This document shows positions 1 through 11,566 of a DNA stretch of 64,000 nucleotides, piece by piece. The position numbers and the translations under genes are program-made. Origin of the DNA: Capsaspora owczarzaki ATCC 30864 (lineage: Eukaryota > Opisthokonta > Filasterea); NCBI RefSeq assembly GCF_000151315.2, contig NW_011887297.1, positions 1,341,587 through 1,405,586 on the forward strand, read 5' to 3'. The first letter of the stretch is position 1, and the number at the start of each line of letters is the position of its first letter. Below the pieces are notes generated by a model, which saw only the letters and a list, made by a program, of their open reading frames with translations, made no database searches and was not told the DNA's origin.

Positions 1-811
1 TGCCATATTGCGTCAAGTTCAACCCAGACGAAGACAAGCAACACTTGTTCATTGCAGGATGTGCAGACCGCAAGATTGTTACGGTAACTTTGTTTTTTTG
101 GATGCAAATCTCTGTGAGGCAGTTTCCATACGCACGTCTACTCACTAAAATGACGCATTTTCTTTTTTGACTTTCCTAGTACGATGTCAATTCTGGTGAA
201 GTTGTGCAAGAATACGATCGCCATTTGGCCGCCGTCAACTCGATTACTTTTATTGACGAAAACCGCCGATTCGTCTCGACCTCGGATGACAAGAGCATTC
301 GCGTGTGGGACTGGGACACTCCCGTTGATATCAAGTACATTGCCGATCCAGGAATGCACTCTATGCCGGCGGTCGCTGTCCATCCCAACAGTAAGAGGTC
401 GATTGTCAATGTTTGAGCTGTTGCATCTCGCGCCTGAACGCTGACCATCGCCATCTCATCTCGCTGTACTCAATCCAACCAATTGCAGAAAAGTGGATGC
501 TCATGCAATCGATGGACAATACCATCAACGTATACTCGACGCGAGACAAGTTCCGCGCGCACAAAACCAAGAACTTCCGAGGCCATCTGTCTGCCGGCTA
601 CGCATGCCAGCCTGACATGTCACCGGACGGCTCCCATGTCATTTCTGGCGATGGCGAAGGCAAGCTGTGCATCTGGGATTGGAAAACGTGCCGCTTGCTC
701 AAAAAGATGCGTGGCCACGACGGTGCGTGCGTTGGAGTGCTGTGGCATCCACACGAAAAGTCCAAGGTGGTTTCTTGCGGCTGGGACGGCAACATTCACC
801 TTTGGGATTAG
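1..811 (+). CDS. CDC40: Pre-mRNA splicing factor PRP17 (CDC40), 3' part
   Basis: This is the C-terminal WD40 propeller of the spliceosomal second-step factor PRP17/CDC40, cut by the window start. Exons are 1-83 (first full codon at base 3), 180-390 and 489-811, with GT-AG introns in phases 0 and 1. The joined frame gives about 204 residues. It reads [11 protein letters not shown] at the start, [10 protein letters not shown] and [18 protein letters not shown] in the middle, and [11 protein letters not shown] at the end, all close to the human protein as I remember it. Several WD blades with terminal W-D are visible, and the stop follows the last blade directly, as in the family. PRP17 acts in the nucleus in the catalytic spliceosome between the two transesterification steps. 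The N-terminal half lies outside the window. Identity is secure. Confidence 0.95.
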
Positions 812-1040
812 AGCTTCATCTGGGTCTGGCTTGTTTTGTTGCTGTTTTGGTTCCTGTGTCTTTTTGTGTTCTCATTGGTTGTTTTGCCGCTGTCGCTTCA
901 GTGATTTTTGTTTGTTTTTACAAAACAAAAGTGATTCATTCTAAGGCATTGCTGCTTGGACGTTGAGGTGATAGATGTGAATAGATCTCTGAAGAGCAGC
1001 GCAGTCTACTCTTTGTTCAACTTCGTGAGCACTCGACGAA
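812..1040. other. Intergenic spacer CDC40-ITFG2
   Basis: This 229-bp spacer lies between two co-oriented genes. The first 140 bases are T-rich (runs of tgtttt) and probably hold the CDC40 3' UTR. No reading frame or RNA gene is apparent. Confidence 0.5.
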
Positions 1041-3191
1041 ATGCAGCAGATGCGCGCAGTGTCGCTGGTCGACCGCCTCTCGCTGGGCTTCAACGGGAAC
1101 ATGTTTGCGCCTGCGATTTGCCTTGCCGACGTAGACAACGACGGCGACTCTGAGCTGGTTGTCGCGAACGTCAACGGCGAGCTGGCCATCTTCAAGGGCG
1201 GCCCGTTCGTCGACCCCGCCGCGCAGATGGCTCCGTGGCGCATGGCGAGCGATCTGGGCACCATTGCGTGTCTGGGCGTCGGCGATCTGCTCCAGTCCGG
1301 CCAGAACGTCCTCGTCGCCATCAACGCGATTGGCGAGTGCGTTGTCTTTGCGCTCGACCATGCGACGCAGCCGCCGGCCAGCAGCGGACCCGGAAGCAGA
1401 TCGGGTGCTGCTGGAGGAGCCCCGTCCTCTGCCACGCCGTTCCCTGCTGGGTTGTCAGGATCCGCGCCAGGTGCGCCCAGTGCAAGTGCAACTCCGGTGC
1501 CGAGATCGGCCGCGTCAACTCCGACGCCAGGCGCGAACGCTCCGTCCACTTCAAGCACATCCACCACCACCACCACCACACAAGCCTCAGCTAGTGGTTT
1601 GTCTGGCACGGCAGCGGCTGGTAGCACGGCCGCGAGTGGCCCGAATGCTTCCAGCACGCGCGACTTTCCATGCGAAATGGTCAGACCGGTCATGACTCTG
1701 CGTGTTGCAATCAATGTCAAGTCCATGCTGATTGCTGACATCGATGGAGATGGGAATAACGAGCTCGTGGTCGGGCGTACCGATCGTGTCGTCCATGCGT
1801 ACCGCTGGGAACCGGATGTGCTGGCGCCGACGACGGTTCAACCACCAGCAGTGTCAAGTACGCGCAGCTCAATGACCTCAGTTGCCACCATTCCTCCCGT
1901 CTCGGGCGGCGGATTTCCGAGCAGTAGTAGTGGTGGACTCGATGCAGGAATAGCTTCGTTGTCCGCCGACGCCCGGATACGTAATCTTCAGTTTGCCAAG
2001 GGGCGACTTGTTGCTGTCCGAAAGTAAGTGCAGCAAAATGTTCTGCGTGTCCTCGCCTCAAACTGCCTTCCTAACGTCTCCATTCCTCTTTTTTTCTCTC
2101 TCTCTTTTGATGCCAGATGGGACATGCCTGGACAGCTTGGCTCCATGTCGATGAGCATGCACCCCGTCACGAAAACGTTGCGGCTCATCATTTCGCAGCC
2201 AGGAGGCACGTTTGCATCGATCGAGCCGGACGGCAAGGTCGTGCATCACTCAGGCACCGGTGTCAATACAAGCGTTGGCGGTGTCAGCGATGCAAACAGT
2301 CCCGTGGATTCCAAGAGCGGCGTGACTGCGTCCTCGCCCGATCCCACGCTGCCAGTTTCGCCCGTCGATCCGTCCATGCCCAACCTCTTGCCCCTCCGCG
2401 ATCGAGACCGCGATCCTCTGATAGCGGCATCGATGGGAAGCATTTCGGGCTCGGCCCTTGGCGCATCCACTGAAGTCGCTGGCAACGTCGTGCGCTCGTC
2501 TGGCGTGTATGATCCGTTGCAGGCTGCCAGCAGTGACCAGGAGAGCACCGCAATCGCCGTGTGCACGCTTGACGGGTGTCTTCGACTGATGGACTTTGAT
2601 CGGATCTTGTGGGAGCTGTGCGTCGATCACCAGCTGTTTTCCATTTCCACGTTCAACGTCACTTCCGATCTTCCGCGTGGGCGATTCGATTCGACAATCC
2701 AAGATGGCGCTGCCAACAAGCCAACGGCCCAGTTGGAAGAAAACGCGCCTTTCGTCCCCATGCACCACGTCGCAGCGTGCGCATGGGATGGCATGACCTA
2801 CATTGTGGACTCTCGACCAAGCGCCATTCGCTTCCAATTTGAAGAGGATGTCTGCGCATTTGCCGCCGGCTATTTTGCTGTTGAGCGCGGCAACAACGTT
2901 CCAGTGCTCGTTTACGTGACATTTAGCGACCAGATTTATCTCTACTACAACATCGGCCTCGAATCCATTGGCGACCGGAGGTTGCTGGCCGATGTTCTCA
3001 ATTCCGACTCTGACCGAACTACCCTCAACCAGCTATCTGCGCCGCCCGCCCCTGGTGCCGAGATCTCACTACGAGAACAGTATGCCAAAACCATTTCGAC
3101 CGCGCTCTACGGCGCATCGCCCGATGAACTTCGTGCTTTGATAAGCCGTCTCAAGGGTGGGAATGCGGCCAGTAGTCCGAGCATTGAATAG
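1041..3191 (+). CDS. ITFG2: ITFG2-like KICSTOR subunit (FG-GAP/beta-propeller protein)
   Basis: Two exons, 1041-2023 and 2117-3191, are joined by one GT-AG intron in phase 2 and give 685 residues. The start is the ATG giving MQQMRAVSLVDRLSLGFNGN, which aligns with the human ITFG2 start. The FG-GAP-like blocks AICLADVDNDGDSELVVANV and IADIDGDGNNELVVGRTDRV are diagnostic. In animals ITFG2 sits with KPTN, KICS2 and SZT2 in KICSTOR on the lysosome. There it recruits GATOR1 and restrains mTORC1 when nutrients are low. The protein is about 240 residues longer than human ITFG2. The excess is Ser/Thr/Pro/Gly-rich inserts at roughly residues 115-215, 270-325 and 375-470, while the propeller blades between them are kept. 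The gene is convergent with TBCB, 130 bp away. Confidence 0.88.
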
Positions 3192-3321
3192 ATGATTGTG
3201 TTGGGGGGGGTGTCATAGACTGAATGTTACGAAAGAAAAGTTGTTTTGTGTTTTTTACATCTGCAATAATTTCATAAAGAAGCGAAAAAAAAAAAGCATG
3301 TCTACTGTTGTCCAACTTGAT

Positions 3322-4362
3322 CTACATTTCGTCTAGATCACTATCAAGATCAACCTCAGGGTAGTCACCCACGCGAACATAGGACGGGCGAACAAACGCG
3401 CCATAACTTTGGGGACAAACAAAGTACTTGACGCCGTCTACGGATCCATTGTTCTTGCCCAATGGCTCGTCATACTGCACACCAACCCAGTATCCTGGCT
3501 TGAATTGCGTCCGCCCAACAAATCGAACAACGCCGCGCTTTGCCATCGACGCATCGACAGTAACTTCGCAACGTTGGCCGACCGTGATGGCAGCCGCCTC
3601 TTCCTTGCCTTCGTCATTCGGGTCCTTTGCATCGTCTGCAAAGCGGCCTAGCTTGTTATTGCGCTTGAACGATCGCACGGTATCTGCACATCCCAATAGC
3701 AAAGCGGTGAGACCACGAAAAGTGCCGGGTGGACTTCAAGAAGGAGGTAACTTTGTATCACAAACCTGCTCGCTGATCATATTGCTCCTCGTTGAGTTCA
3801 AACTTTTCCACTTGAGATAAATCCTCAAACTCGCCGACACGCTTGGATGGATCGAGGTCAACCACCTAGGATGTCATCAGCATGAGCAAGTTCGCCCGGT
3901 TTTTTGGTTGCAGTCACGTCTCCGTGCAAATCTCTTCCCCGCAAAGCATGCACAGAAATCCACTCAATGAAAATGGACAGAGCGAAGTGGCTTGCCATAC
4001 ATGAATGCGCCAGTTGTCTTCGGCTGGGTAGGCGCCGAGCATGGCGTCGTCGTCAGCCATGTCGCCAGCGAGCTTGTCCCGCGGATCGAACAGCTGCAGC
4101 TGCATCTTGGAGTTGCTTGATCCAACCATCATCTCAAGCTTGACCTGCACAGAGTCGGGGAGCGGGTCGGGGGACAAACCCAAAAACGCGCGGGAACGGT
4201 AAGCATCTGCAAACGGGCATCCCGCATCAGCGAACGAACGCAGGTTTGTGCGTGATGGGCTACCTTGAGTTGACGGATGGTAAGTGCTTTGTCAAACCGA
4301 GCCTGGCGCGCAATGGCCTGACTTGAGAGCGAGCTGGTGACAAACAGATTGATCGTCGACAT
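3322..4362 (-). CDS. TBCB: Tubulin-folding cofactor B
   Basis: Four exons on the minus strand: 4264-4362, 4001-4144, 3766-3865 and 3322-3683. All introns are GT-AG and the product is 234 residues (human 244). Residues 1 to about 80 form the ubiquitin-like N-terminal domain (MSTINLFVTSS...KALTIRQLK). Residues near 155-225 form a CAP-Gly domain with FKPGYWVGVQYDEPLGKNNG, where the usual GKNDG reads GKNNG. The tail ends DLDEM, matching the acidic terminal DE-hydrophobic motif of the family. TBCB works with TBCE in the cytosol to separate tubulin heterodimers during folding and recycling. The start is the first ATG upstream of the ubiquitin-like fold. ATE1 ends 166 bp upstream on the same strand. 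Identity is secure. Confidence 0.93.
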
Positions 4363-4528
4363 GCTTTGCTGCTGTGAAACAAAAAGGTAAGACTGAATCC
4401 GTTCGCTTGGTGTTGAGATGTCTGTCATGTTGGAATAGTGTTGTTTATTCAGGCGCGACGCAGATAATGGACACATCGAAAAGGGAGGCGGGGGGGAAAT
4501 AACCAAAGCGAAACGACTGGCCACAAAA

Positions 4529-6618
4529 CTACCTTGCGTTGACGAACAAGACAAAGCGATCAGTCATCTGCTGCGGGGAGACAAGCACGGCGAAATGCTT
4601 GATGAGGCGAATCAAGTCTACCGGGAGAATGCCAGCTTTTAAGAGTGTCTGTGCAAGTTTCACCAAAGAGGACAGAAGCGAAACTGGTCAGTCAAAACAA
4701 ACAACTTACCAACCCAACTGAATCAACTACATGTGAGCCAAGCTGTCGGCCTACCTCAAACTCATAGCGAGATTGGCCTATTTGCACTTGCAATCCGGCC
4801 AATTTGACGGTCGCTATCTTGGCACGGGCGATGAGGTTGTCCCCAGGGATCGGGTTGAGCCGCGCGTACGGCGATGCCTCGAGCTTCGGGACGCATTGCG
4901 CCAAGGGAAACCATTCAAACGACTCGGGGCACTGGAGTTCGGACGGGGCGTACTGGCCCTTGTAGCGCATCTTTTGGCAAGTGTGCAGGTAGTAGCCGAG
5001 GTACTGGTACCGCAATGATGGTGTTGTGCGAACCAGCTGGCGAATAGTGTACTGCTCATACAGCGCAGAGAAGACGCCGAGGCCGAGCTTGGCGTAGACG
5101 GGGTCGTAGAAAAAGTAGACGGACGACAGGCAGTGCGGAAGAAGGTCGATCACTCCCACGGCCACCAAAACTCCATCGATTCGGTACTGCTGGTGGAAAG
5201 AGCCGTAACCGACCGAAGGCTGTGGCACGCACGTGGTGTAGTCTGGCTGGGTGATTGTAGGCACCAATGGCGAGTCACACAAGAATCGCTTGTAGGAACT
5301 GCGCGTGGGATGGTCCTTGTGGATTGTCGATTGGTACTTGAGGTACAAGGCGTATTCTTCATCTGAGAAGGAAGAAGGCACAAGCGAGACCTAAAGCAGG
5401 TATGGGGGAATGTTCAGGCCAGTTTCATTCAGTATGATTTGGAAACGGGTCGGGAAGAAACCAAAAAAAAAAAAAGAAAAAAAAAAGTACTTTTCAACAT
5501 ACCTCCAATTTGTGCTTGTTGTCGGGAGCGGTGAGTTCACTCATCAGCGATTCAAGAGAACGGGGCTGGTTTCGTGCCTTTTTGCTGGCCCGCACGGCCA
5601 AAATGTCTTCCAGCGTGGTCGCCATCGGTGTTGGCGGGACGGGTTGTGGAGCGGCTCCAGTGCTTGGTGTAGGACTGTCATTTGAGGCCGCGACCGATGC
5701 AGTCGTTTCTGACGTGGTGTCAGGACTGAGAGACATGCTCTTGGCCTGAAACAGCTCGCTCTGCTTGCGTTCGTGCTGATTCATGTCGGACGAGTCGGCT
5801 TTGGCCGCTTCTCCCTCTTCCTCCCCATCCGAATCAGTGTGATCGCCAAGGCCGACGCCCGTGCGCAAGTACTTTGCAATGCGCTTGATGTGCTTTTTGT
5901 GAGAGTGATGAAGCGCAATGTTGGTTGCGTCGCATCTATGATGAAAAGCAGCGACCCAGTGAGTTTTGTTACGAACAAAAAGTGTCATTGTTTTGGCAGC
6001 CTGTGTCCTGTGCATCATACCGGATTGTGTATAATACGCAGCACGTACTCTCGAGCTGAGGCTTGTATAAAAACTTGCCAGATCTACCAACCGCGCAAAC
6101 GCAGCCAAACGCTCAGACAATCTTCGACCAAAAGCTAAACGAGCCGAAGCAGCAACTCTCACCGTCGCCAGCCGCAGTCAATCATGGCTTGATAGTCATC
6201 GCAGAGCAATAGGTGTGCATGAGCTCCTGCCAAAACACGCGACACATCCAAAAAGTCAATCTCTCCTTGCGTTCTCAGACTTGCTCAGAATTGCCACGCT
6301 CTGAGCTCTCGTGTTGCTGCCCGCACCGTAGTTCTTGCTGTCGGGTGCGATCTTGCCCTTCTGGTCGCAGTAGCCACAGTCGCTCCCGTACAGCCCCTCC
6401 AGCGAGACGACCGATCGCGGCAGAGACGACGAAGGCTTCTTGGGCGGTGGTGGTTGGTGTGTTGCCGCGGTGGTTGCGCCTGACACTGTGGTTGCATCAG
6501 CCGCCTGCTTTGGCTTGGCTGTTGCTTCCGAGCGCTTGTTCTTCCCCTTCGCACTGGCGGCGGTGGCGGTGGCGGTGGCGGTGGCGGGCGACGGGCCTGG
6601 GGCTGAAACTGCTTCCAT
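4529..6618 (-). CDS. ATE1: Arginyl-tRNA--protein transferase (N-degron arginylation)
   Basis: Six exons, 6327-6618, 6163-6226, 6021-6083, 5503-5935, 4755-5390 and 4529-4648, join in phase to 535 residues (human 518). ATE1 moves arginine from Arg-tRNA to acidic or oxidised N-termini and so marks proteins for the Arg/N-degron pathway. The N-terminal cysteine cluster is present: CGYC in exon 1 and STCCVLYTIRC across exons 3 and 4. These are the positions that bind a metal or Fe-S cofactor in the family. The GNAT-like C-domain has GYGSFHQQYRIDGVLVAVGV and YKGQYAPSELQCPESF. The last exon was found beyond an apparent stop and ends TDRFVLFVNAR. A low-complexity Ala/Thr/Pro-rich stretch of about 80 residues precedes the Cys cluster. 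The start ATG at 6616-6618 is the first in frame. It is divergent with a membrane-protein gene. Confidence 0.94.
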
Positions 6619-6956
6619 TGTTTGCTTGTCTCTCTCTCAAGGAGACAGACAGACGACCCACCAACAAAAGGACTAGACTACGATTCAAATTCATTCAAAA
6701 CAGACGAATTTTGTCTTTGAAGCAGATGGTCATTGATGTTTGAAACCCCATTTCATCGACTCACTCACCTCACTCGTCATTCGTTGTGGTTCCCAAGTGT
6801 GGTTTGGTTGAGTTTGCTGCTGTGTGTAGGATTTTGACACATTTTTATTGGTCTTCCCCGACGAACGACGCACGACGAAACGACGAATAGCGTTCCATTC
6901 TCAGAAGCCGGCTTTGCTAAGAAGTAGTGCTCAAGTTATTGGTTTCAGACCCCAGA
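6619..6956. promoter_or_regulatory. Divergent promoter region ATE1 / 7TM gene
   Basis: There are 338 bp between two start codons facing away from each other. No reading frame spans it. A shared bidirectional promoter is inferred from spacing only; I see no clear TATA element. Confidence 0.4.
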
Positions 6957-8092
6957 ATGCTGCCTGTGCCGGGACGACTGCGCACGGCGAGGGGTCTGCG
7001 TGCATTGCTGATCGTTACAATGGTCGCCATCATCATTCTGCACGGGTTCCCATCCGTCTTGAAGGTGCAGATCTGGCGCGGGATGCGGTTGAGCGACGCG
7101 CTCGAGTTGGCCGTGCCGCTGATTGTCTGCGCACTGCTCTTCACGCTGATGCACGCACAAGTCACTGGAGTGCGCCAGACGCTTGGTGCCATGGCTGATA
7201 TGCTGCGCGGCCGCAGGAGCCGGCAGAATAGCGACAAGCCGTGGCGCGACGGCGGCGCGAATCAGGAGGAACTACGTCCAATGCCAGCCAATCTCGACCT
7301 CCCGCCGTCCGCTCAAGCAGACCCGGCAGCCGGCGGAGGTGGCTTGCTGAGCTCGGACAGCTCTGTTCTCGTGCCCGAGCCGCGCGCGCTTGCTGCCGGC
7401 TATTCAGTCACCATGCTCGAATTGCTCTGCTTTGTCATTCCAGCCGCCATCTACGCTACCGGCCACGGCGCACATACATTTGCCAATAGGATCAAGGGCT
7501 TGCTCAAGACGGAAGTGCCCGAAACCAGCAATGTGTTTATCGTGGCCGACTTTCTTGACGAGAAGCTGTCGCATTATGTGTCGATGGCGGGATTGTACTT
7601 GATGCTCCTCGCATTGGTGTGGCGGTGAGTTGTTTTCCACTGCCTTTTTTTTCTCTTTTGCGGGTTGCAAAAGCGTTGGAGGCCTGCTTGTGGTGGTTGG
7701 TGGTCGAATTTGGCTCACAGAATTGTGCTCCTTACCTCCTGCTTCTGCTTTTTAGACACTCGACCAGTCTCCCGACCTTCCCAATCACGAACGCCACAGC
7801 TGGCCGGATACTGGCTCACAGGATTGGTCTTGTGCTAGCTTCTCTCTTTTTTGGCGTGTTTGTTGGTCTGGCTGGGCTGCAAGGGCACGTCGCACCTGTG
7901 GCCATCGCTCTGTTTGCGATTCAGACCATCGGTTCGTTGTATGTCTTTCGAAAAACCCTCAGCCGAGACTTGATAGTGGAGCACGCTCGGCCCGTGTGTG
8001 CTGCCATCGTTTATGCCTATCCGGCGGCGATTGTCACGATGGTTGCATTCGCCATCAAAGACGGCGGATTTTCCGGCGACAACATTTTGTAG
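6957..8092 (+). CDS. Unrecognised seven-helix membrane protein
   Basis: Two exons, 6957-7624 and 7756-8092 (GT-AG, phase 2), give 334 residues. The ATG is the first after an in-frame stop at 6918. I do not recognise the family. About seven hydrophobic helices can be seen: LRALLIVTMVAIIILHGF, LELAVPLIVCALLFTLMHA, MLELLCFVIPAAIYATGHG, YVSMAGLYLMLLALVW, IGLVLASLFFGVFVGLAGL, APVAIALFAIQTIGSLYVF and AAIVYAYPAAIVTMVAFAI. A hydrophilic Arg/Gly/Pro-rich loop of about 75 residues lies between helices 2 and 3. No GPCR signature (DRY, NPxxY) or transporter motif is evident. There is no signal peptide separate from helix 1. It may be an organelle membrane protein, but location and function are unknown. 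It is divergent with ATE1 and convergent with the amine oxidase gene. Confidence 0.75.
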
Positions 8093-8423
8093 CACGCTCT
8101 TGTTTATTTTCAGTGATTCTGTGTGAGAATTGATTGTTCTTCTTAATACCAAAGTACTTCAGGCATTTTGTGAGGTCTCTGCTTCGGTCGCCTCAAGCCT
8201 CCCTCGCCATTTCCTTTCGTTTTTGCTTCCATGTGGTTGAGTAACGTCAAGGGCGTAGGGATGGTGGTGGGTAAAAAGGCTATTTATTGTTGTAGCCCGA
8301 CAGACACTTGACAACAAGTAACAAAAACAACAACAAAAAAACACACAAAAACACCAAAAACTTTACACTAATCCTCCCCCAAAGGAGTGCAAACACAACG
8401 CGGAACGCCGTTCATGTTCAAGT
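8093..8423. other. Convergent 3' spacer
   Basis: This 331-bp stretch lies between the 3' ends of the 7TM gene and the amine oxidase gene. An A-rich tract occupies 8320-8360. No gene is seen here. Confidence 0.5.
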
Positions 8424-11400
8424 TCAGAGGAAGTGAGGAGTACCCTCATACAAGAAAGGGAACTTGGGAGCAACGCATTGCTGCTTGATGGCCAGTGTGT
8501 CTTCCAGCACGTTGCCTGGCTTGCGTTCCGGCGGCGACGCAAGCTGCTCCTTCAGAGGAACCATGGGACGGACGTTGCCTGCCGGCTCGCCATTTGCCTG
8601 AACAAAGCGGCCCTGTGCGAGGTCCATTGCGGGGTTGGTATCGAAAAAGTTGAAGGGCTTGAGCACAAACCCAGTCATGGAGCCCACGGTGAGCGTGATG
8701 GGAACGTCTTCGGCGTGCGGCTGGTGCATCATGCCAACAGCCACCCAAGCGACAATGTCCTGCTGGACAATGTTTTCGTCGTTGGCCAGAAAATCGTCAA
8801 ACGAGACGATCGGGTCGTCGGGGGCCTGCATGTCGTACAACGATTCGGTGGAGCGCTCCTCGCTTTCGTGGCGAACGGTGACGGCAAGATTGTACTTGGA
8901 CCACGACGCAGCCTTCATGAACTCGGTTTCCGGGGGCATAATGTTGACAATCGTCGCCATTGGCTGGATGCGGTAGCCTTTCGTCACGCCCCAGGTGTTG
9001 GTTTGGTCCAGGTTGACAATGTTCCAGTAGGACGGCGAGGTCGTATTCAGAATGGAAATCGAATTCTTCTCCGAAGGAACAGTCACGCGGTCGACATACT
9101 TCATCGTCTTGCTCGGGGGCAGGTAAGGATTCTTGGGGAAGACGCCAGTGCGGAACATCATCTTTTGGTATGAGTTTTGGAGGCCGCCAATGTCAAAGTC
9201 AATCTGTGGCGTACAAGCATGTGTACAAACAATTCAAGTGAGTCAAGTGCCACACACATCACGGCGAGCTCTCGACTCTGCCCATCAGTTACCTTGTATC
9301 CAATAATGTGATCGTGAAGATTGCCCATCGTATCGCTGTGGACGTGCTGGCCGTACATGTTGTCAGAGTTGTCGGCGTAGAACCCACCTTGCAGGTACCC
9401 TGTCGCTGACATTCGCACCTGTAATCAAGTCATCAACACGTACATACGCTTAGTCAGATCTTCAACAACTGAGAGACTCCCAGCAACCAATAATCCAGCA
9501 GACCATCACCAACCTCGATGGTGCCGTCCAGATGGAAAATGTAGTCGTAGACATAGTCGTAGTTGTACACGGTCACGGCAGTGCGGAGGATCATGTGCGA
9601 GCTGCGAACACCGCCAGCGCTCGAGTACGTCATTGAAAGCTTGGGCTTTGAGTAGTGGCGGAACATGGGCCCGGATGCGTCCACCTCAAACAGACAGATG
9701 GCGTTGTGCTGGGTCATGACGTTTCCAGCATTGGCCAAGGCATGGGCATCGAGGAAGGTGGCCGTTTCTGGGCAATCGACGCCGCGAATGAGCTCGTAGG
9801 ACGACCAGCCCATGCCCCAGCCAGAGTCGAAATAGTTGGACGTGGCCTGGGAGGGCTGACGACCAGCGTAGCCCGCGTAGGCATCCTGGATGGCAAGCTC
9901 GTAAATGATGCGCTCGCCCTTAAAGCGAATGTCGCGCAGGTTCAAGCCAGAACGAATAGACGAGGTCAGCAAGAATTCCCAGCCGAGATACGAAATGGTC
10001 GAGCCGTCGACACGGAAGCGCGCGCCGTCGGGATAGTACGTGCGCGGCGCTTGCAGAGTGGCAAAGGCACGGCGCTCTGCGTTTTCGCGAGTTCGGATGG
10101 AGCTCCAGACGGGGACGGAATTGTCCGGCTGCTGCAGGGGCTTGGAGGAGGAGGCAGCGGCGGCAGCACGGTTGCCATTCTTGAGAGCCTCTTCACGCGC
10201 CAAATGCTGCGCCTCGGTGCCGGGGAAGGTCATCTTGATCTTTTGGAAAGTGGCATTGTTGTTGTACTGCCACATGAGCTCTGCGGCCGACGCAAACGGG
10301 CCCTGATTGTTGTAGACAAAGTTGGTGATAAACCAATTCGCCGGGTTGAGGTCGAGATGGTTGATTTGCATTTCAAGACCGAGACAGTTAATGTACTCGC
10401 CCTCGACAGCGTACATCATCCAAATCCAGCTGTGGCGGGTCAGACGGGTGTAGCCGCGCGGCGCATTGTCGGTGAAAAAGATGCCGCCGTCGTCGTACGT
10501 CGTGCCGTAGCTCTCCTGCAGCAGCGTGGTCAGGGATCGCATGGCTCCGCGAATGATGGGGTCCCAGGCAACGTACTCGTTTGCAGCGACCGGTCTCATG
10601 ACCCACGGAATGGGTCCGCGCCAAAGAACAACGCGGCAACCATCCTCATCGTAGGGATCGTCGCTCTCCTTGATGGGAAGCGGCCCAACCTGGTACTCGT
10701 TCACCACCGGAGAGTCCCACGCGCCGTGGTACACAATGACGCGGGCGTAGCGCTTCGGGCGCGGACCACTGTGATCGAGAAAGTCGAGCATGGCAGCTTT
10801 GGTCGGGGGCAGCAGCTCCATCGCATAAATGAACGAGTCGCGCACGCCAGCCGTGCCAAACGGCGTCAACGCCAATGAGGCATTCCGCAGCATGACATCG
10901 CGCACGGCTTCGAGTTCGTCAGGCGAGAGATTTTCCAGAGGATGCTGCTGGGCAGGGGTCGTGGCACCAGCAAAGGCGTGGTCCTGCAGACCGTTCAAAG
11001 GGCAGGTGGCCAGATCGGGATTGGGGTTGACCTGCGGGGGAGCATTCACGCTGGTACCGGATGAAGAGCCGGAGAAGTGCGTACCAGCCATGGCCGCTGC
11101 AAACGCAAGGCAGCCGACAACGAGGATGCATCCGGCCAGGCGCCAATACGAACGCGTGCGCCAGCCATCCGCGCGAATGTACTTGCGGCTGTAGCTATTG
11201 CTGGCAAGCCGCGCCGCCGAGCTGTTTGGTACGAACTTGGAGGACCTGGAGGACTTGGAGGACTTGGAGGATGGCAGCAAATTTGGAAGGACTGCGTGCG
11301 CTGCCAAACTCCTTGTCGTTGTCGTTGTTGTTCTTGCTCTCCTCGTGAGCGTGCAGCTCATCGCTGCTGTCGTCGCTCAACTCCACAGTGTCTTCGTCAT

Positions 11401-11566
11401 CGCTGAAGGCACTCGAGTGACCTTGGAGCAACGGAGCGCTGGCAAAATGCTCCGCGGCGGTAGGACCGGCATAATACTCCACCACGACAGACGAGTTCAA
11501 GTTGCTCGAGGAGATGCGTGCGTGGTCAAACGCCACGTATGCCTGCTGCGGCACCTCTTGCGACAT
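8424..11566 (-). CDS. Copper amine oxidase, single-pass membrane type
   Basis: Minus-strand exons are 9514 to about 11361 or 11566, 9293-9418 and 8424-9203. Counted from the ATG at 11361, the product is 917 residues. Copper/TPQ amine oxidases deaminate primary amines to aldehyde, ammonia and H2O2. The TPQ-forming tyrosine is in NYDY (codon 9559-9561). The catalytic-base aspartate is in NYFDSGWGMG. Copper ligands are LHDH in exon 2 and MHQPHAEDVP in exon 3. One hydrophobic helix (LAGCILVVGCLAFAAAMAG) near the N-terminus predicts a type II membrane enzyme like vertebrate AOC3. The N-terminus is unresolved. An acidic frame from ATG 11564-11566 (MSQEVPQQAYVAFDH...) runs into a 9-bp repeat at 11235-11270 in a different phase from the enzyme frame. 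A missed intron, a uORF, or a sequence error could each explain this. Enzyme identity is secure; the start is not. Confidence 0.9.
11235..11270. repeat. 9-bp tandem repeat in amine oxidase 5' coding region
   Basis: There are four copies of a 9-mer (acttggagg, one with c for t). The period is a multiple of three, so copy number does not shift the frame. It encodes Ser-Ser-Lys/Arg units in the enzyme frame and Val-Leu-Gln units in the overlapping frame. Confidence 0.85.

Noticed and set aside
9655-10878. Plus-strand frame of 407 codons opposite the amine oxidase
   Set aside because: Shadow of the enzyme exon, with no start context or domain support.
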